Translations under genes and position numbers: made by a program
NCBI GenBank assembly: GCA_033296885.1
Contig: MU864017.1
Span: forward strand, 1-64,000
DNA: 64,000 nt
Direction: 5' to 3'
Source: Triangularia verruculosa
Lineage: Eukaryota; Ascomycota; Sordariomycetes; Sordariales; Podosporaceae
Shown: piece by piece, positions 1 to 11,016 of the stretch
Layout: each line of letters opens with the position of its first letter
Numbering within the stretch: the first letter of the stretch is position 1
Notes under the pieces: model-generated
Told to the model about the DNA's origin: nothing
The model's input: the letters and a program-made list of their open reading frames with translations, nothing else
Databases searched by the model: none

Positions 1-600
1 AGCAATATAGCTTATTCTGCAGTACTTTGCCCACTGTAGTACAGTGGCCTTGCTTCCTTCAGCACTGCTGTCGTACCCCTCCTTTCTTCCGCTTCTGCTA
101 CGCACTGCTATAGCGCATAGTCTGCTGTAGCTCCCCTATAGGCGCTGTAATACAGGCCTATAAGGCTACGCAGCAAACAATTAATAAAATAAATAATAAA
201 AGCGAAGAAGAAATAAGTATTAATAAATATAATAAAAAAGGGAGCGGTATATATTAATATAGAAATTAATATAGTAAGGATATAGTTATAATAAGAAGTA
301 TGAAAAAAAAAATATAAATTTTAATAAGAGGAAAAATATCTTAGTTAGTAAAGTATTTTTATAGTAAAGAGGATCGAAGGATAATAATTATTATTATAAT
401 AAAGGTATTATTTATTTTTAAGGGTAGTAAATTATTAAGATACTATAGTGGGGTATACTAAGCTTTTAGTTTAAGCTATATGATATATAGATATTTTTTA
501 TATTTTATTAGCTCTATAGATACTTTCCTCTTACTATAATCAATTTATCTTACGTTATTTACAAGCCATCTATAATAGCTGGAGTTGGTCTTTGTATATC
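1..600. repeat. AT-rich, RIP-like degenerate repeat remnant
   Basis: From about 180 to 600 the sequence is almost entirely A/T with dense TA dinucleotides and no open frame of note. The first 180 bases are richer in CTGTAG- and CTGCTA-type words. The composition changes sharply near 600 to normal balanced sequence. This matches repeats mutated by repeat-induced point mutation (C-to-T in duplicated DNA), known in Sordariomycetes. No element family can be recognised, and the left end runs off the window. Simple AT-rich spacer is the alternative. Confidence 0.6.
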
Positions 601-1549
601 CGCATTATAATCCATTTTGGGCAATCCGGTCGTTTCTTATAGGTTGAAACCTATCACATCATATCCGCATGGTTATAACATCGCCTGTTTTTTTTTTTTC
701 CTTTCTTGGATCATTCTCAGTTCATGGTGGAAGAGGAGACTTGTCTACATGGTTCATCTTTTTCCCCGCGGCACTTGGGACCGACCTACATAGAGAATGC
801 CGGAAAGCCGGAGAAACCCCGCCCTACGGAGGCTTTGGGGACAAAAACACCGCAACCCCGCCGGCTTGGTGTTGGCTGAGGCTCTTGGTACTAAGAGCTG
901 ATCTGGTGTTGCAGCATCGCGATCAGCTTTCTCTTAGCTTTGAAGCTGTCTGAAGCGTTATCCCTCTTTTCCTTTAGCTCTATGGAGCAGGGTTGAAAGA
1001 GGGGCAAGAAGAGTGGAAGAACAACGAGATATCTGACATATGATGGATACTTTGATGGCGGATGAGAAATCGCGCGCGCGTGTTCGTTGGACACGCGGCT
1101 TGTCATATGCTTTTTCCTTCATACTCTCTCGCTTGTCGGTTTTTTTACCTTGGTAAAACCCACGGTCAGTGGTGTCCACACTTGCTGGCTACCATCATCC
1201 CGGTCATGGGGTGTTCGCTCCTCTAAGCCGAGCACGACCGAAAGTTCGATGCACCTTGAACAAGAGTGGGATGTTTGGACAAAGAGTGGGTTTTAGGTTT
1301 GTGCTGGCGTTGACCGTTTTTTAAAAAGGGAAGAGTATATGCCCTCGATTGTTATTACGTTTTTCTTTCTTTTCTCTCTCTCTCTCTCTTCAAGATAGTT
1401 CTTGAACTTCTTATCTGCTTCATTTGTTTGGGTTTCTCGTCTCAACACCATATACCAACCATCACCAACCTTGCCGCCCTCACCACACCACACCACACCA
1501 CACCACACCACACCATCTCCCCGGTATTCCCCAACCAAAACCATCAAAA
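601..1549. other. Intergenic and 5' leader region of the SET-domain gene
   Basis: I see no convincing gene here. It holds a 16-bp interrupted palindrome at 639-654 (ATAGGTT-GA-AACCTAT), a CT-dinucleotide tract at about 1374-1390 and a CACCA-type repeat at 1481-1515. The short frames present (for example 669-953) have no family features or coding bias. The pyrimidine tract and CACCA repeat probably lie in the promoter or 5' UTR of the gene starting at 1550. Confidence 0.5.
1481..1515 (+). repeat. (CACCA)n pentanucleotide microsatellite
   Basis: About seven head-to-tail units of CACCA/CACAC lie 35-70 bp upstream of the SET-domain gene ATG, so probably within its 5' UTR. Confidence 0.85.
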
Positions 1550-2338
1550 ATGTCCCACGTAACCCCCTCCTGGGTCCAGCCCTCCCACCCCCAAATCCAA
1601 GAAGTCATCTACGCCTCCGACGGCTCCTTCACCACCAAATCCATCTCCCGAGTCTCCCTCCCCCCCTTCGGCCTCTTCGCCAAACTCGACTTCCCCCCTT
1701 GCACCCCCGCCCCGGCCCCGACCTACGCAACCGTGCAGTGCGGGACCGATTCGCACCTCAACCTCAACTCGGACCTCCTGTACATCAACCACTCGTGCGA
1801 CCCCTCCCTCCTCTTCGACACGGCCAACCTCGTCGTCCTCGCCGGCCCCAAGGGCCTCCGCGCCGGGGAGGAGCTCACCTTCTTCTACCCCTCCACCGAG
1901 TACGCCATGGCCCAGCCGTTTGACTGCTTCTGCGGTTCTATCGCATGCAAGGGGCGGATCTCGGGGGCGAGGGATATGGCGCCTGCCCAGCTTGACGGGA
2001 TGTTTCTGAACATGCACATCCGGGAGCTGTTGGGGATGAATGGTTCTCGCCGTTATGACCAGGAAGAAGAAGATGATGATGAGACGGCCAAGGCGCTGAG
2101 GGGTGTGGTGGAGGCGGCGAGGAAGGCGTTGGATGGTTATCTTGCTGCTAGGAGTGGCCGGGGGAAGGAAAAGAAGGTAAATGGGGTTCATGGGGCTGGT
2201 GGGAAGAAAGTGAATGGGAATGGGGATTACGCGGGGAATGGGAATGGGATCGAGGTTGAGGCTGAGGGGTTGAGGGCTAGGGGCACGACGTCAAGGGAGT
2301 TGAGCGGGGAGATGGGTGGGGATACGACTGCTGCTTAG
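1550..2338 (+). CDS. SET-domain protein (probable lysine methyltransferase)
   Basis: Single exon, 262 aa. The start at 1550 follows an A-rich context and removes a CACCA-repeat-encoded upstream extension. The core SET signatures are visible: an INHSC-type motif followed by DPS near residue 80, then GEELTFFYPST near residue 110, which forms the cofactor and substrate pocket. A post-SET-like CFCGSIACKG cysteine motif follows near residues 126-136. The family transfers methyl groups from S-adenosylmethionine to protein lysines; the substrate here is unknown. The C-terminal third is low-complexity Gly/Asn/Glu. The first half uses C-ending codons almost exclusively and the second half G-ending codons. 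The protein is short, so it resembles the small fungal SET proteins rather than the large histone enzymes. Confidence 0.8.
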   Translation: MSHVTPSWVQPSHPQIQEVIYASDGSFTTKSISRVSLPPFGLFAKLDFPPCTPAPAPTYATVQCGTDSHLNLNSDLLYINHSCDPSLLFDTANLVVLAGPKGLRAGEELTFFYPSTEYAMAQPFDCFCGSIACKGRISGARDMAPAQLDGMFLNMHIRELLGMNGSRRYDQEEEDDDETAKALRGVVEAARKALDGYLAARSGRGKEKKVNGVHGAGGKKVNGNGDYAGNGNGIEVEAEGLRARGTTSRELSGEMGGDTTAA

Positions 2339-2746
2339 GGTGGTGATGATGGTGAGGGTTTGGGAGGAGGGGGGGACAGGCAAATACAACATTTGTTTGT
2401 TGTTTCTTTTGTTCTTTCATAAGGAGGCGTGGTGAGGTGGGTGGTGGGATATCCAACATATCCGTGTCCTGGGAGGCATTTTGGCTTATGTTTAATTGAA
2501 TATATGCGATTTGCTTTGATATCTACCATGATTGTGGTATGAACAGAGGAGAGTGGTATCTTCGTTGACCCCTGAACTTGCCAGACTTCTACACATAACC
2601 CCTTTCCTTTCCGAATGCCACGTAACCGCTTGCCTTGCCATAGCCTCGCCCTTTTTACGCCTTAATATCTAACTCCCAAATAGCACGCCATTCATATACT
2701 CAAATACATCATAATCATACAGTGTTATACCATCCTCCTCTCACTC

Positions 2747-3761
2747 TCACCTTCCCCTCTCCTCCCCTCCAAACCGTCCCCTATTCCCCGCAAACGCAGG
2801 ACAAGGCGCCTCCCCCCCTCTAAACCCGCCCAGCAACCAATCCGTCAGCCCCACCACCTTCGCCCCCACCCCTCGTTCCCACTGCCCGCCATGCTCAACA
2901 TGCTCAATAGTATGACTGATAATCCTCCCCTCCCCATCAAAATCAAAGATGAACAGCCCCGTAAACTCCTTCCCGCTCCCAACCTCTTGCGCATTCCCCA
3001 CCGGCGCTTTCACCTCCTCCCTCTTCCCTTCCCACGGCAGCCACTTCCTCTCTTTCCCACTCTCTTTCCCGAGTTTCTGCTTCCCGCCCGTCGTCCTCCA
3101 CCTCACGATAAGCTGCTCCCCAAACGCCTCTTTAGGGCGGGTATGCCTCGAGATGGGGGAAGAGCTGATGTAGGTTGGGTCCTTGATCATTCGTTCCGAG
3201 AGGATCTCCAGCCGGACGTTGCCGACGAGGGGGAGACGGTTCCATGCTATTGGGGAGGACCACAGGGCGGCGACGTACGAGATGCGGCCGGTGACGGCGG
3301 GGAGGTGGGGGTGGGTGGAGGGGAAGAGATGGAGCTTGATTTGGGGGGAGAGGATTTCCTGGGGGAGGGGGGTTTGGAGGATGGTGGGGAGGTGGGATTG
3401 GAGGGTTCGGAGGGCTGATAGAGGGGGAGAGGTTAGTGATTGGATGGAATAAGGAGGAGGGGGTTAGGGGAGGAGGGGGGAAATGGGGCTTACTTTTGCC
3501 GAGCTTGACTTTGCGGTCTTTATCTGGGGGTTTTTGGTCGGGCTCGGGGGAGGATGAGGAGAAGGATAGTGGGGGGTGGGAGTGGAAGTTTATTGAGGAT
3601 TGGGTTGGTTGTGTCGAGAGTGTTCGGTTTGGCTGTGATGGTTTGGTTGCTGTCGTTGCCGGTGGTTGGAGCTGTCTACCGGCGGTGGGAGCCGTGGATG
3701 CTATCCATGGTGTTGAGGCGCATGTCGATCGCAGAGCTCTTGTTCTTGACGGCGCAGACAT
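2747..3761 (-). CDS. Probable mitochondrial DUF2358/C6orf136-like protein
   Basis: Two exons, 3761-3494 and 3414-2747, give 311 aa. The intron (GTAAGC...ATCAG, 79 nt) closes the frame at phase 1. The N-terminus is rich in Arg, Ser, Thr and Ala with almost no acid, as in mitochondrial presequences, followed by a Pro/Ser-rich linker. The C-terminal domain has VRLEILSER, then a tryptophan-containing strand, then FIFDFDGEGRI with a following HTIEH. This order resembles DUF2358 (plant and animal C6orf136-type, NTF2-like fold). The family has no firmly established biochemical role. Divergent from ypt1. The family assignment is from memory of the motif and is moderate. Confidence 0.6.
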
Positions 3762-4740
3762 TGACGGTTGAGTACGAAGGGTGTAGCAAATCGCGCAGTA
3801 GATCGGCTTTCGTGGTGTATAGCGCGTTGTGCTGGGATGGTGGTGCTTGTCAGATGATGTCAGTGTCGGTATTTCTTTTGCGGCGTTGGCGATGAACGGC
3901 TATGGGCGCCGGACTCCATAATATGTAATATGCCATGTGGACGGTGTGGTCCAGGCGCTGTGCTTGAAGCGGGGCTCTCGGATAAGACGATAAGTGAAGA
4001 GAAAGTCTAAACAGTTGTACTCTAGGCAACTGTCCTTCATCAAACAGGCTCAGAACAGTAATAATATTGTATTCTTTGTGATGTGGCTCAAGCCACTGGG
4101 GAACAAGAGGTCTACGCAAAGAAGGGATGGAGCCATCCGAGACATACAACGGCACGCCTGAAGAACCCGGCAGCTAGTCTTGCTGGCCATGTGGGAAGTT
4201 GACGGCAAGTTCAGTGGCTTATGTCGATACCCTAGGAAAAAGAGCAGCTCCTGACCAGCGGAACAGACGGTGCCGCCTGACTGATCTCGTCATCAGCTGC
4301 CAGAACCCAAAATGGGAAGCTCCCGCTGTCTAAAAGAGAGCAAGACAGCCACTTGACAGTGGCACAAAACTGTAACTTCTCCCACTTCAACTTGAAAAAG
4401 CCACATCTACTCTTCGAGAATAAAAGACCTCAAAAAAAGGAAGCACCGCATCCATCTTCAGCCACACCGCCCAGTGCCGATAAGTATCACGTGAGCCGCC
4501 CCCTAGCAGGCCCCTGCGTTTTGTCTCCAGCGATCCAATCAGGTTGGGTCCACCCAGTTGTTCTGACGCCCTGACGCAGCCTTTCCAGAGAGACGCCGAC
4601 CGACCTGCTGCCTTCCACACATCATCAACCTTCTCTCAAATACTGTCGCCGCGAACCATATCCCGAGCCCCTCCATCACCACCACCGTCGAGCCGAGACC
4701 TCATCTTGATATCTACTCATCGCCATCGCATTTGCCCACC
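3762..4740. other. Divergent intergenic region (DUF2358-like gene / ypt1)
   Basis: No gene is seen. It includes a CACGTG E-box at 4488-4493 next to a GATAAG, and a CT-rich leader just before the ypt1 ATG at 4741. Confidence 0.5.
4488..4493. promoter_or_regulatory. CACGTG E-box upstream of ypt1
   Basis: A perfect CACGTG lies 248 bp upstream of the ypt1 start. Basic helix-loop-helix factors of fungi (Cbf1-type) bind this word. It is a motif match only; a 6-mer is expected by chance several times in a window this size. Confidence 0.3.
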
Positions 4741-5754
4741 ATGAATCCCGAGTAGTGAGTTGAGCCCAAGCCACCACCACCCCTGCCGCCTGCCGCCCTC
4801 ATGTCGCTTTGTTTGCCTGCTAACCACCGCCTCGATCAGAGTTCCTCCCCCCCGGCGGTCTTAGCAGCCAGACCCCCACAGCTCTACAGCCTCTAACATC
4901 ACACCAGATACGACTATCTCTTCAAGCTGCTCCTCATCGGAGACTCCGGTGTCGGAAAGTCTTGCTTGCTCTTGCGGTTCGCCGATGACACCTACACCGA
5001 GTCCTACATCTCCACGATCGGCGTTGACTTTGTATGCATCCCCAGACAGCAACGCCACAAACGAGTCAACAGCGGCTAATATTCGGTAGAAAATCCGGAC
5101 GATCGAACTCGACGGCAAGACCGTGAAGCTTCAGATCGTATGTCACCCTGGGAGAACAGCATGTCACGGCAGGCCCGGCTAACTCGAACCTCACAGTGGG
5201 ATACTGCCGGCCAAGAACGCTTCCGCACAATCACCTCCTCATACTACCGTGGCGCGCACGGCATCTGCGTTGTCTACGATGTTACCGATATGGACAGCTT
5301 CAACAACGTGAAGCAATGGCTCCAAGAAATCGACAGGTATGCTACCGAGGGCGTTAACAAGCTCCTCGTTGGCAACAAGAGCGATATGGCGGATAAGAAG
5401 GTGGTTGACTACCAAGTCGCAAAGGTATGCTTCACCTTTCCCCGCAACGGCCGGGATCACATGCCTCGGCCGCTGTTGGCCCCCACCGCAGATAAACTCC
5501 TCTTCAAGGGGTTCCCAACTTGTGCGACGTGCTGACTCGTTGTGATTTTGTAGGAATTTGCCGACAGCCTGGGCATCCCATTCCTCGAGACATCAGCAAA
5601 GAACGCCAGCAACGTCGAGCAGGCTTTCTTGACCATGGCGCGCCAGATCAAGGAGCGCATGGGCAGCAGCATTGCCACCAACAACACCAAGGCGAACGTC
5701 AACGTGGCGCCTGGACAAGGCGTTTCCAACAACCAGTCCGGTGGCTGCTGCTAA
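4741..5754 (+). CDS. ypt1: Rab GTPase Ypt1/Rab1
   Basis: Five exons, 4741-4751, 4908-5031, 5090-5137, 5197-5424 and 5554-5754, encode 203 aa, the usual Ypt1 length. Rab1/Ypt1 recruits tethers for ER-to-Golgi and early Golgi traffic and for autophagy. Visible elements are the P-loop GDSGVGKS (residues 15-22), the effector segment with TIGVDF, switch II WDTAGQE (62-68), NKSD for guanine specificity near 121, ETSAKN near 150, and a C-terminal GGCC that would be doubly geranylgeranylated. The first exon is only 11 nt. Its donor has to be the weak GTAGTG at 4752: the stronger GTGAGT three bases downstream would create an immediate TAA after splicing. The likely GAP, Gyp5, lies 8 kb away. Confidence 0.96.
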
Positions 5755-7088
5755 ATGATAGATTTTGTCTCCTTAGCGTTGTGCGCCATTGTTGTTTCTG
5801 GGGCGTTGGGACGGTTTTCTTGCATCGGATGGGCCGGATATGGTTAGACCTGCGGAAGCCGTGTGTGAGGGAAGGTTGTCTGTCTACCCCGCCCGTGTGA
5901 AATGTACGCCGGGCTGTTGTTGGTTGGGCTGGTTGTGCTTCTTATGAAGTGGTTATGGAATTCGCCATGTGGAAGCTGTGTGGCTCTTCTTGGCTGGACT
6001 TTAGATACGACTCTGGGCAGCCAGAAGGAGACACCAGCATGAAAATGGTGAAAGGCATACCGCTAGGGGATAAATCCCTCCAACATGGCTCAGAAGGCGC
6101 ACACCACAAGGGGAGGGGAGAGGCAGACTCAAACAGGAACAGTACTGAATAGGGAGGTTTGCGGTTGGGCCTTTTTTCTTGTTATTTCCTTTGATGTCGT
6201 GTTTCTGCCATTACTACTACCTACTACAGCTCTTTTTGTGTGCGTCAAGTCCTGTCTGTGTCTCTGTTTTTTTGGTGATTTGAGTTTGGGCATAACAAGG
6301 GTTCATTACACAGCTAGGTTTTGTCTAAGTAATACGGAACTCTGGCTTATCTATGTGTCATGTTCCTGAGTGTGATTGTCTCTTGCTGTGATTTGCTGCG
6401 AAAAGGGGTAAGAAAAATAGGACGAAGGGTTTTATAAATGTGTCAACCATTGATGATGTCTGTGCTGATTAGGAATCGCATAACTTCAGATCTTATTTGC
6501 ACGGGAGATATGACAATATACCGAGCATCACTTAGGACAGACACTACGGAAACGATGGTCATAACAAGTAATTAGACTTGACATATTGTCGTCTTTTCTT
6601 TTTATAGAAATCCTATATAAAACGCCGCTGGATATGGAGAAGACTGCTCAAAAGTTAAAACTATTTCAATCCCAAATTCTCCCCATTTAGCCCAATTGTC
6701 CCCAAAACGAAAAAAAAAAAAAAAAACGCTATATCTATCATCATCAATAATCATGAACCCTTCGTCAGAAGAAAAGAAAAAAAAAGGGCCACCCAAAACA
6801 TTCGCTAGCGAGAAAGGAGAAAGGAAAAACGGATGGGGGGGGGGAAGAGAAAGGGACTAAAAGAAATGAAAAAGAAAAAAAAAGACTCTCCTGGCGGTTT
6901 TTGGGTATCTTTCTTCTTCTTCTTTCCTCCTCCTTTTCACTGTCGACAAAGTGAATTGCCCGTTTCTGGGATCTTTTGTGATGATGTGGGCCATCCATTC
7001 CTACTTTTGTGTCAACTGTTACCCCCAAGGGACTGAATTGTTGAGCTTATATGGTGTTGGTTGTGTGTGGTGTGTGATAGTGATTACA

Positions 7089-7158
<70 letters not shown>

Positions 7159-7409
7159 GCTGTTGATGTTATTGTCGCAGCGCTGTTGTTTGGATTGTAC
7201 TCCTTCGCCCCCCGAGGATTGATAAAAGGGTTATTCCCCTTCTGCGACGTCTCGGTGTTTTGTTTATATCCGTTCCCTTCTTCTTCAAGTTCCTCGATAC
7301 ACATTATTTCTGGTTTGAGTAGGTGGGTGGGTTGGGATCTGAAAATTGGGTTCGAACCTCTTGTCACACCTGAGATTGCAGGAAAGTTGGTTGTGTTTGG
7401 TACGTTCTC
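5755..7409. other. Intergenic region downstream of ypt1
   Basis: This 1.65-kb space holds the ypt1 3' UTR, A- and T-homopolymers (for example A tracts near 6712-6726 and 6775-6785) and a (TTG)n microsatellite. No ORF here shows family features; frames through the TTG array give only poly-Cys or poly-Thr. Confidence 0.5.
7089..7160 (+). repeat. (TTG)n trinucleotide microsatellite
   Basis: About 23 uninterrupted TTG/TGT units, followed by decayed copies (CTG TTG ATG TTA TTG). It lies in noncoding DNA, 250 bp beyond the stop of the small minus-strand gene at 7410. Confidence 0.95.
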
Positions 7410-7607
7410 TCATTTTCGAGATGATGAGGGAGAGAGAAGAAGGGGTGTGCTGGAGGCCATGCTGGAGAAGCTCGACTTTCTCTTGAGCTTGCTGAAGAGG
7501 GAGTTGGTGCTGCTGCGTTGTTGATGGGTTTGGTATTGGGGTTGCGAGACGGATCGTGGGCTGTAGTGGCCTTGGCCGGTGAAGCAGCGGGAGCACGGGC
7601 AGGCCAT
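7410..7607 (-). CDS. Small serine-rich protein of unknown function (65 aa)
   Basis: A 65-codon frame starting MACPCSRCFTGQG, with four Cys and Trp-free Ser/Gln-rich sequence, then a basic patch (KLKRK) and a Ser-rich tail. I do not recognise a family. Support for it being real: nearly every codon of the first 50 ends in C or G as in neighbouring genes, the start has an adenine at -3, and a TATATAAA element sits 160 bp upstream on the same strand. A longer open extension upstream of this ATG lacks that bias. The CxC...C arrangement at the N-terminus could bind metal or be acylated. A spliced C-terminal extension cannot be excluded. Confidence 0.55.
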   Translation of the reverse strand: MACPCSRCFTGQGHYSPRSVSQPQYQTHQQRSSTNSLFSKLKRKSSFSSMASSTPLLLSPSSSRK

Positions 7608-9419
7608 GTTTTTTTGTGGGGGAGGGAAATGTTCTCCAGGGTCGGGTGTTGATGTTTGGTTGTGAGGAACAGGTTGTCCAATCTTTCCAAACTTTGAGGC
7701 TTTTGTTTTGAAGCGTAAAATAAAATGATAAAAAACAAATAAATAAAAGAAGGGTAGGAGTCCTAGTTTATATAGACAATTGCTTGTTGACAATTCCCCA
7801 TAAAGTTTTCGTCCTCGAAGAAAAGAAAAAAAAGCAGCCAACAACCAGGCCAAGGGTTATAGGTAGCAGAAAAAATGACTAACAACACCTTTCCAGGGTT
7901 GTAGGTGCAAAGTTGTGACTAAACTTCCTCTCTTGGCTTTCGGGATTCGGAGGGGATGGTGGGACTGCAGCGTGTAAGTGGATGAAGGCCTTTGCCACTT
8001 TTCTTTTTGGGAGGAAGTTCGGAGATAGTAGAACCATCAAACCATGCCATCGAAACGAGGGGGATATAAGGGGGTAATTATAAGGCCAGAATGGCGCGTA
8101 CACTACAAGCACAGACAAGGAACACATGCAACATCCTCGTCGCTTCAGGCACACACACACGACATCCGGAGCGTTGCCCGCATGTAGGTAAGCTGTGTAT
8201 TGTTGGGTCTCTTTCTCTTTTCTTGCCAAGAAAGGCAAGTCATTCGACTAACACACACAGCCCCCATCCCATCCCGACTTCGACCTAAGACTCATTACCT
8301 ATCAATATCGTATCGTCCAATGATAGGGATGGTATATATCAGAATCCACAGTATATCTTTTGTTAGCGATTTACTTAGGAAAGCTTTATCACTTACATGT
8401 TCTCTATCTGTTTTTCTGTTTTCGCTTTCAAGAACGAAACATCTTCGACATCCTGAAGTCTCACCAGCCCCCCTCTTGTTTGCGTTGTTTTACAACATCA
8501 AAATCCTCCCCCAAAAAGCTTGGAAATTCACCTTCGCCCGACCGGTCCAGCGGTGAATGGCCCAATAATGTAGACAAGCCCCCTAAGAAATCACCATCCT
8601 ACCCTTCTAACCAAGCCTGTGCCAAAATGCGGGGGATGAAAAAGTTGGGGTAGATAGATGGTAACCTTCCCTCACCCAAACCGCCAACCAAAACCCCCTC
8701 TCTCCAATTATGAAACGGATAATCTACCCGTCCTTCCTATATCAGGCAAGCCCAAAAGGACTTTGCCCCGGGATTCCAGACCCATCTCGACCATCCGGCA
8801 TCCCACGTCCCATAAACCGAAGCGCTTCAGCCGCTGCTTTTAATATCAATATGCTGTTGGTAGGACGTGCGTGATGGCGATGCAGGGTCTAGACCGGAAT
8901 CCATCACATTAGCATGGCAAAAGACCACCCAATGCTGGATGGGAATGTGGCATGTACCTCTGCCGTTGTTTGGTCATCTGTCGATCATATAACATCAGCT
9001 ATAACACCCCTCCCCCATTGTACAGACACCATCACCTCCTAGACAACACATACCCTTTCCTCTTGCCCGATTTGACCACGACACACCCACCCAAGTCACA
9101 CATGCATCTCTCATACCTCACACAATTGAAACGACAACGAACAATACATTGTAAAAGTCTAAGCCATTCCATTCCACACCAACACCCCTTTACCCCCGAT
9201 GACAAAGGCAGGCCATGCAAATTACCACTTCTTCCACAGACCAGACTAATAAAGAAGACGCTTTGAACACAAATGGTGTACACATACTTTGCAAAAAAAG
9301 GACAACAAAATACAAGTGTGGCCTGGTCCCCTTTGAAAACCAACCGCCGACCCCCCTTTCCTTTCCCACCCAGTCTATTGAATCAAGCCTTTAGGAATCC
9401 CCAAAATTTATGTACTAGT
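7608..9419. other. Intergenic region between the small gene and succinyl-CoA ligase beta
   Basis: 1.8 kb holding the promoter of the small minus-strand gene and the 3' UTR of the ligase gene. There is a short CA tract near 8150. No ORF shows coding character. Confidence 0.5.
7767..7774 (-). promoter_or_regulatory. TATA box of the small serine-rich gene
   Basis: TATATAAA on the minus strand, about 160 nt upstream of the ATG at 7607. Its position suits a core promoter with a 120-130-nt leader. Confidence 0.45.
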
Positions 9420-11016
9420 TTAGATACCAAGAGTGAACTCGACGCCGACATCGATGTCACGAGCTGTGAGACACAAAAGTTAGCATGGGCCTGATAGTTT
9501 GATTGAGTTGGGAAAGCAAGAAAAGACATACCCATCTTGACGACCTTGCTGAGCTGCACAGCCTTCTCGGCAGCGTTCTGCAAGTCATCGATAGAGAAAA
9601 TCTTCATGCCCGAGTCGTTGATGAGACGGTGGGCCTCCTCCATGTTGGTACCCTGAAGACGGGCAATGATGGGGATCTTGAGGTTGAGGGACTTGACGGT
9701 GTTGATCAGACCGTGGGCAATGGCGTCGCAGCGGACGATACCACCGAAGATGTTGACGAAGATGGCAGTGACCTTGGGGTCGCTGGTGATGAGCTCGAAA
9801 GCCTCCTTAATGGCAGCGGGGGTAGCACCACCACCGACATCCAAGAAGTTGGCGGGCTGGCCGCCGTTGAGCTTGATGATATCCATGGTAGCCATGGCAA
9901 GACCGGCGCCGTTGACCAAGCAGCCGATATCACCGTCAAGCTTGATGAAGTTGAGGCCGGACTCGGCGGCGCGGACCTCATCAGCGTCCTCCTGGGTGGT
10001 GTCGCGCCACTCGAAAGCCTCCTTCTGGCGGAACTCGGCGTTGTCGTCAAAGTTGAACTTGGCGTCCATGCACATGACCTTGTGGTCCGAGGTCTCGGAG
10101 AGGGGGTTGATCTCGATCTGGGTGGCGTCCTTCTCGAGGAAGATCTTGTAGAGGTTCTGGATGGCCTTCTTGGCATCCTCAATGCACTGCTCGCTGAAGC
10201 CGAGCTTGACGGCAATGTCGCGGGCCATCTCGTCAGTCACACCGACGTTGATGTCGATGTAGGTGGTGTTGATGGCATCAGGGTTCTCCTTGGCGACACC
10301 CTCAATGTCCATGCCACCCTGCGACGAGGACACAATGACGGGGCCCTGGGAGCCACGGTCCATCAGGACGGCGAGGTAGAACTCGCGGCGGGCGAACTTG
10401 CGCTCGCAGATGTAGACAGAGTTGCAGAGACGACCCTGGGCGCCCGTCTGCTTGGTCACGAGCTTGTGACCGATCATCTGCTCGGCGAACATCTTGGCCT
10501 CGGTGGGGGAGTAGATGACACGAACACCGCCCTTCAGGCCGTTATCGAAGGTACCCTTGCCACGACCGCCGGCGAGGACCTGGGCCTTGATGACCATATC
10601 GTCGCTGCCGATCGACTTCGCAACAGCCTCAGCCTCGGCGGCAGACTTGGCGACGGCGCCCTTGGGGACATCGATGCCATACTGTTCGGCGGAGATCAGC
10701 GGGATGACTCTCTTGGAGATACGGTGCCTGCGATAAGGGACCAATTCGAGGGGTCCACATCTGGCATGTTCTCACCTGTTTGAGGAGGTCGGCCGAGAGG
10801 TATTCGTGAATGCTGAGCGCTCTCCTTTGTTGCTGAGCGAAGCTGGGGAGTCTGGGGGCGGGGGAGATCTGTGAAGAACAAGCGGGCGGGCACAAATTAG
10901 TTTCGGGTTCACCGGTTGCGCTGAGATCAGGATCAGAATCAATTTTGGCGCCAACGACATACCTTGGGGGCAGCAAAGGCCGAGGCCAATGCGCGGTTGC
11001 GACCGAGTCTGAACAT
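9420..11016 (-). CDS. lsc2: Succinyl-CoA ligase beta subunit, mitochondrial
   Basis: Four exons, 11016-10963, 10868-10776, 10681-9532 and 9463-9420, give 446 aa, the usual length. The enzyme interconverts succinyl-CoA and succinate with substrate-level ATP or GTP formation in the TCA cycle. The first 35 or so residues are basic and Ser/Ala-rich without acid, a mitochondrial presequence. The mature start HEYLSADLLKQYGIDVPKG and the ATP-grasp segment with AQVLAGGRGKG are clear. The C-terminal ligase domain has FLDVGGGATP and IFVNIFGGIVRCD. All three introns close in phase, and the last exon restores the family-typical ending ARDIDVGVEFTLGI. Codon use is balanced and optimised, as expected for a highly expressed gene. 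Confidence 0.96.

Noticed and set aside
6951..7166. Poly-Cys frame through the (TTG)n array
   Set aside because: A microsatellite read in one of its frames; no start context or conservation.
7346..7360. GGGTTCGAACC, a tRNA B-box-like word
   Set aside because: Flanking bases do not form a T-stem and no A box, anticodon arm or acceptor stem can be drawn around it.
9503..10783. 426-codon plus-strand open frame
   Set aside because: It is exactly antisense to lsc2 exon 3; the Leu/Gly/Val/Asp-rich composition is the mirror of GC-ending codons in a real gene. No motif.
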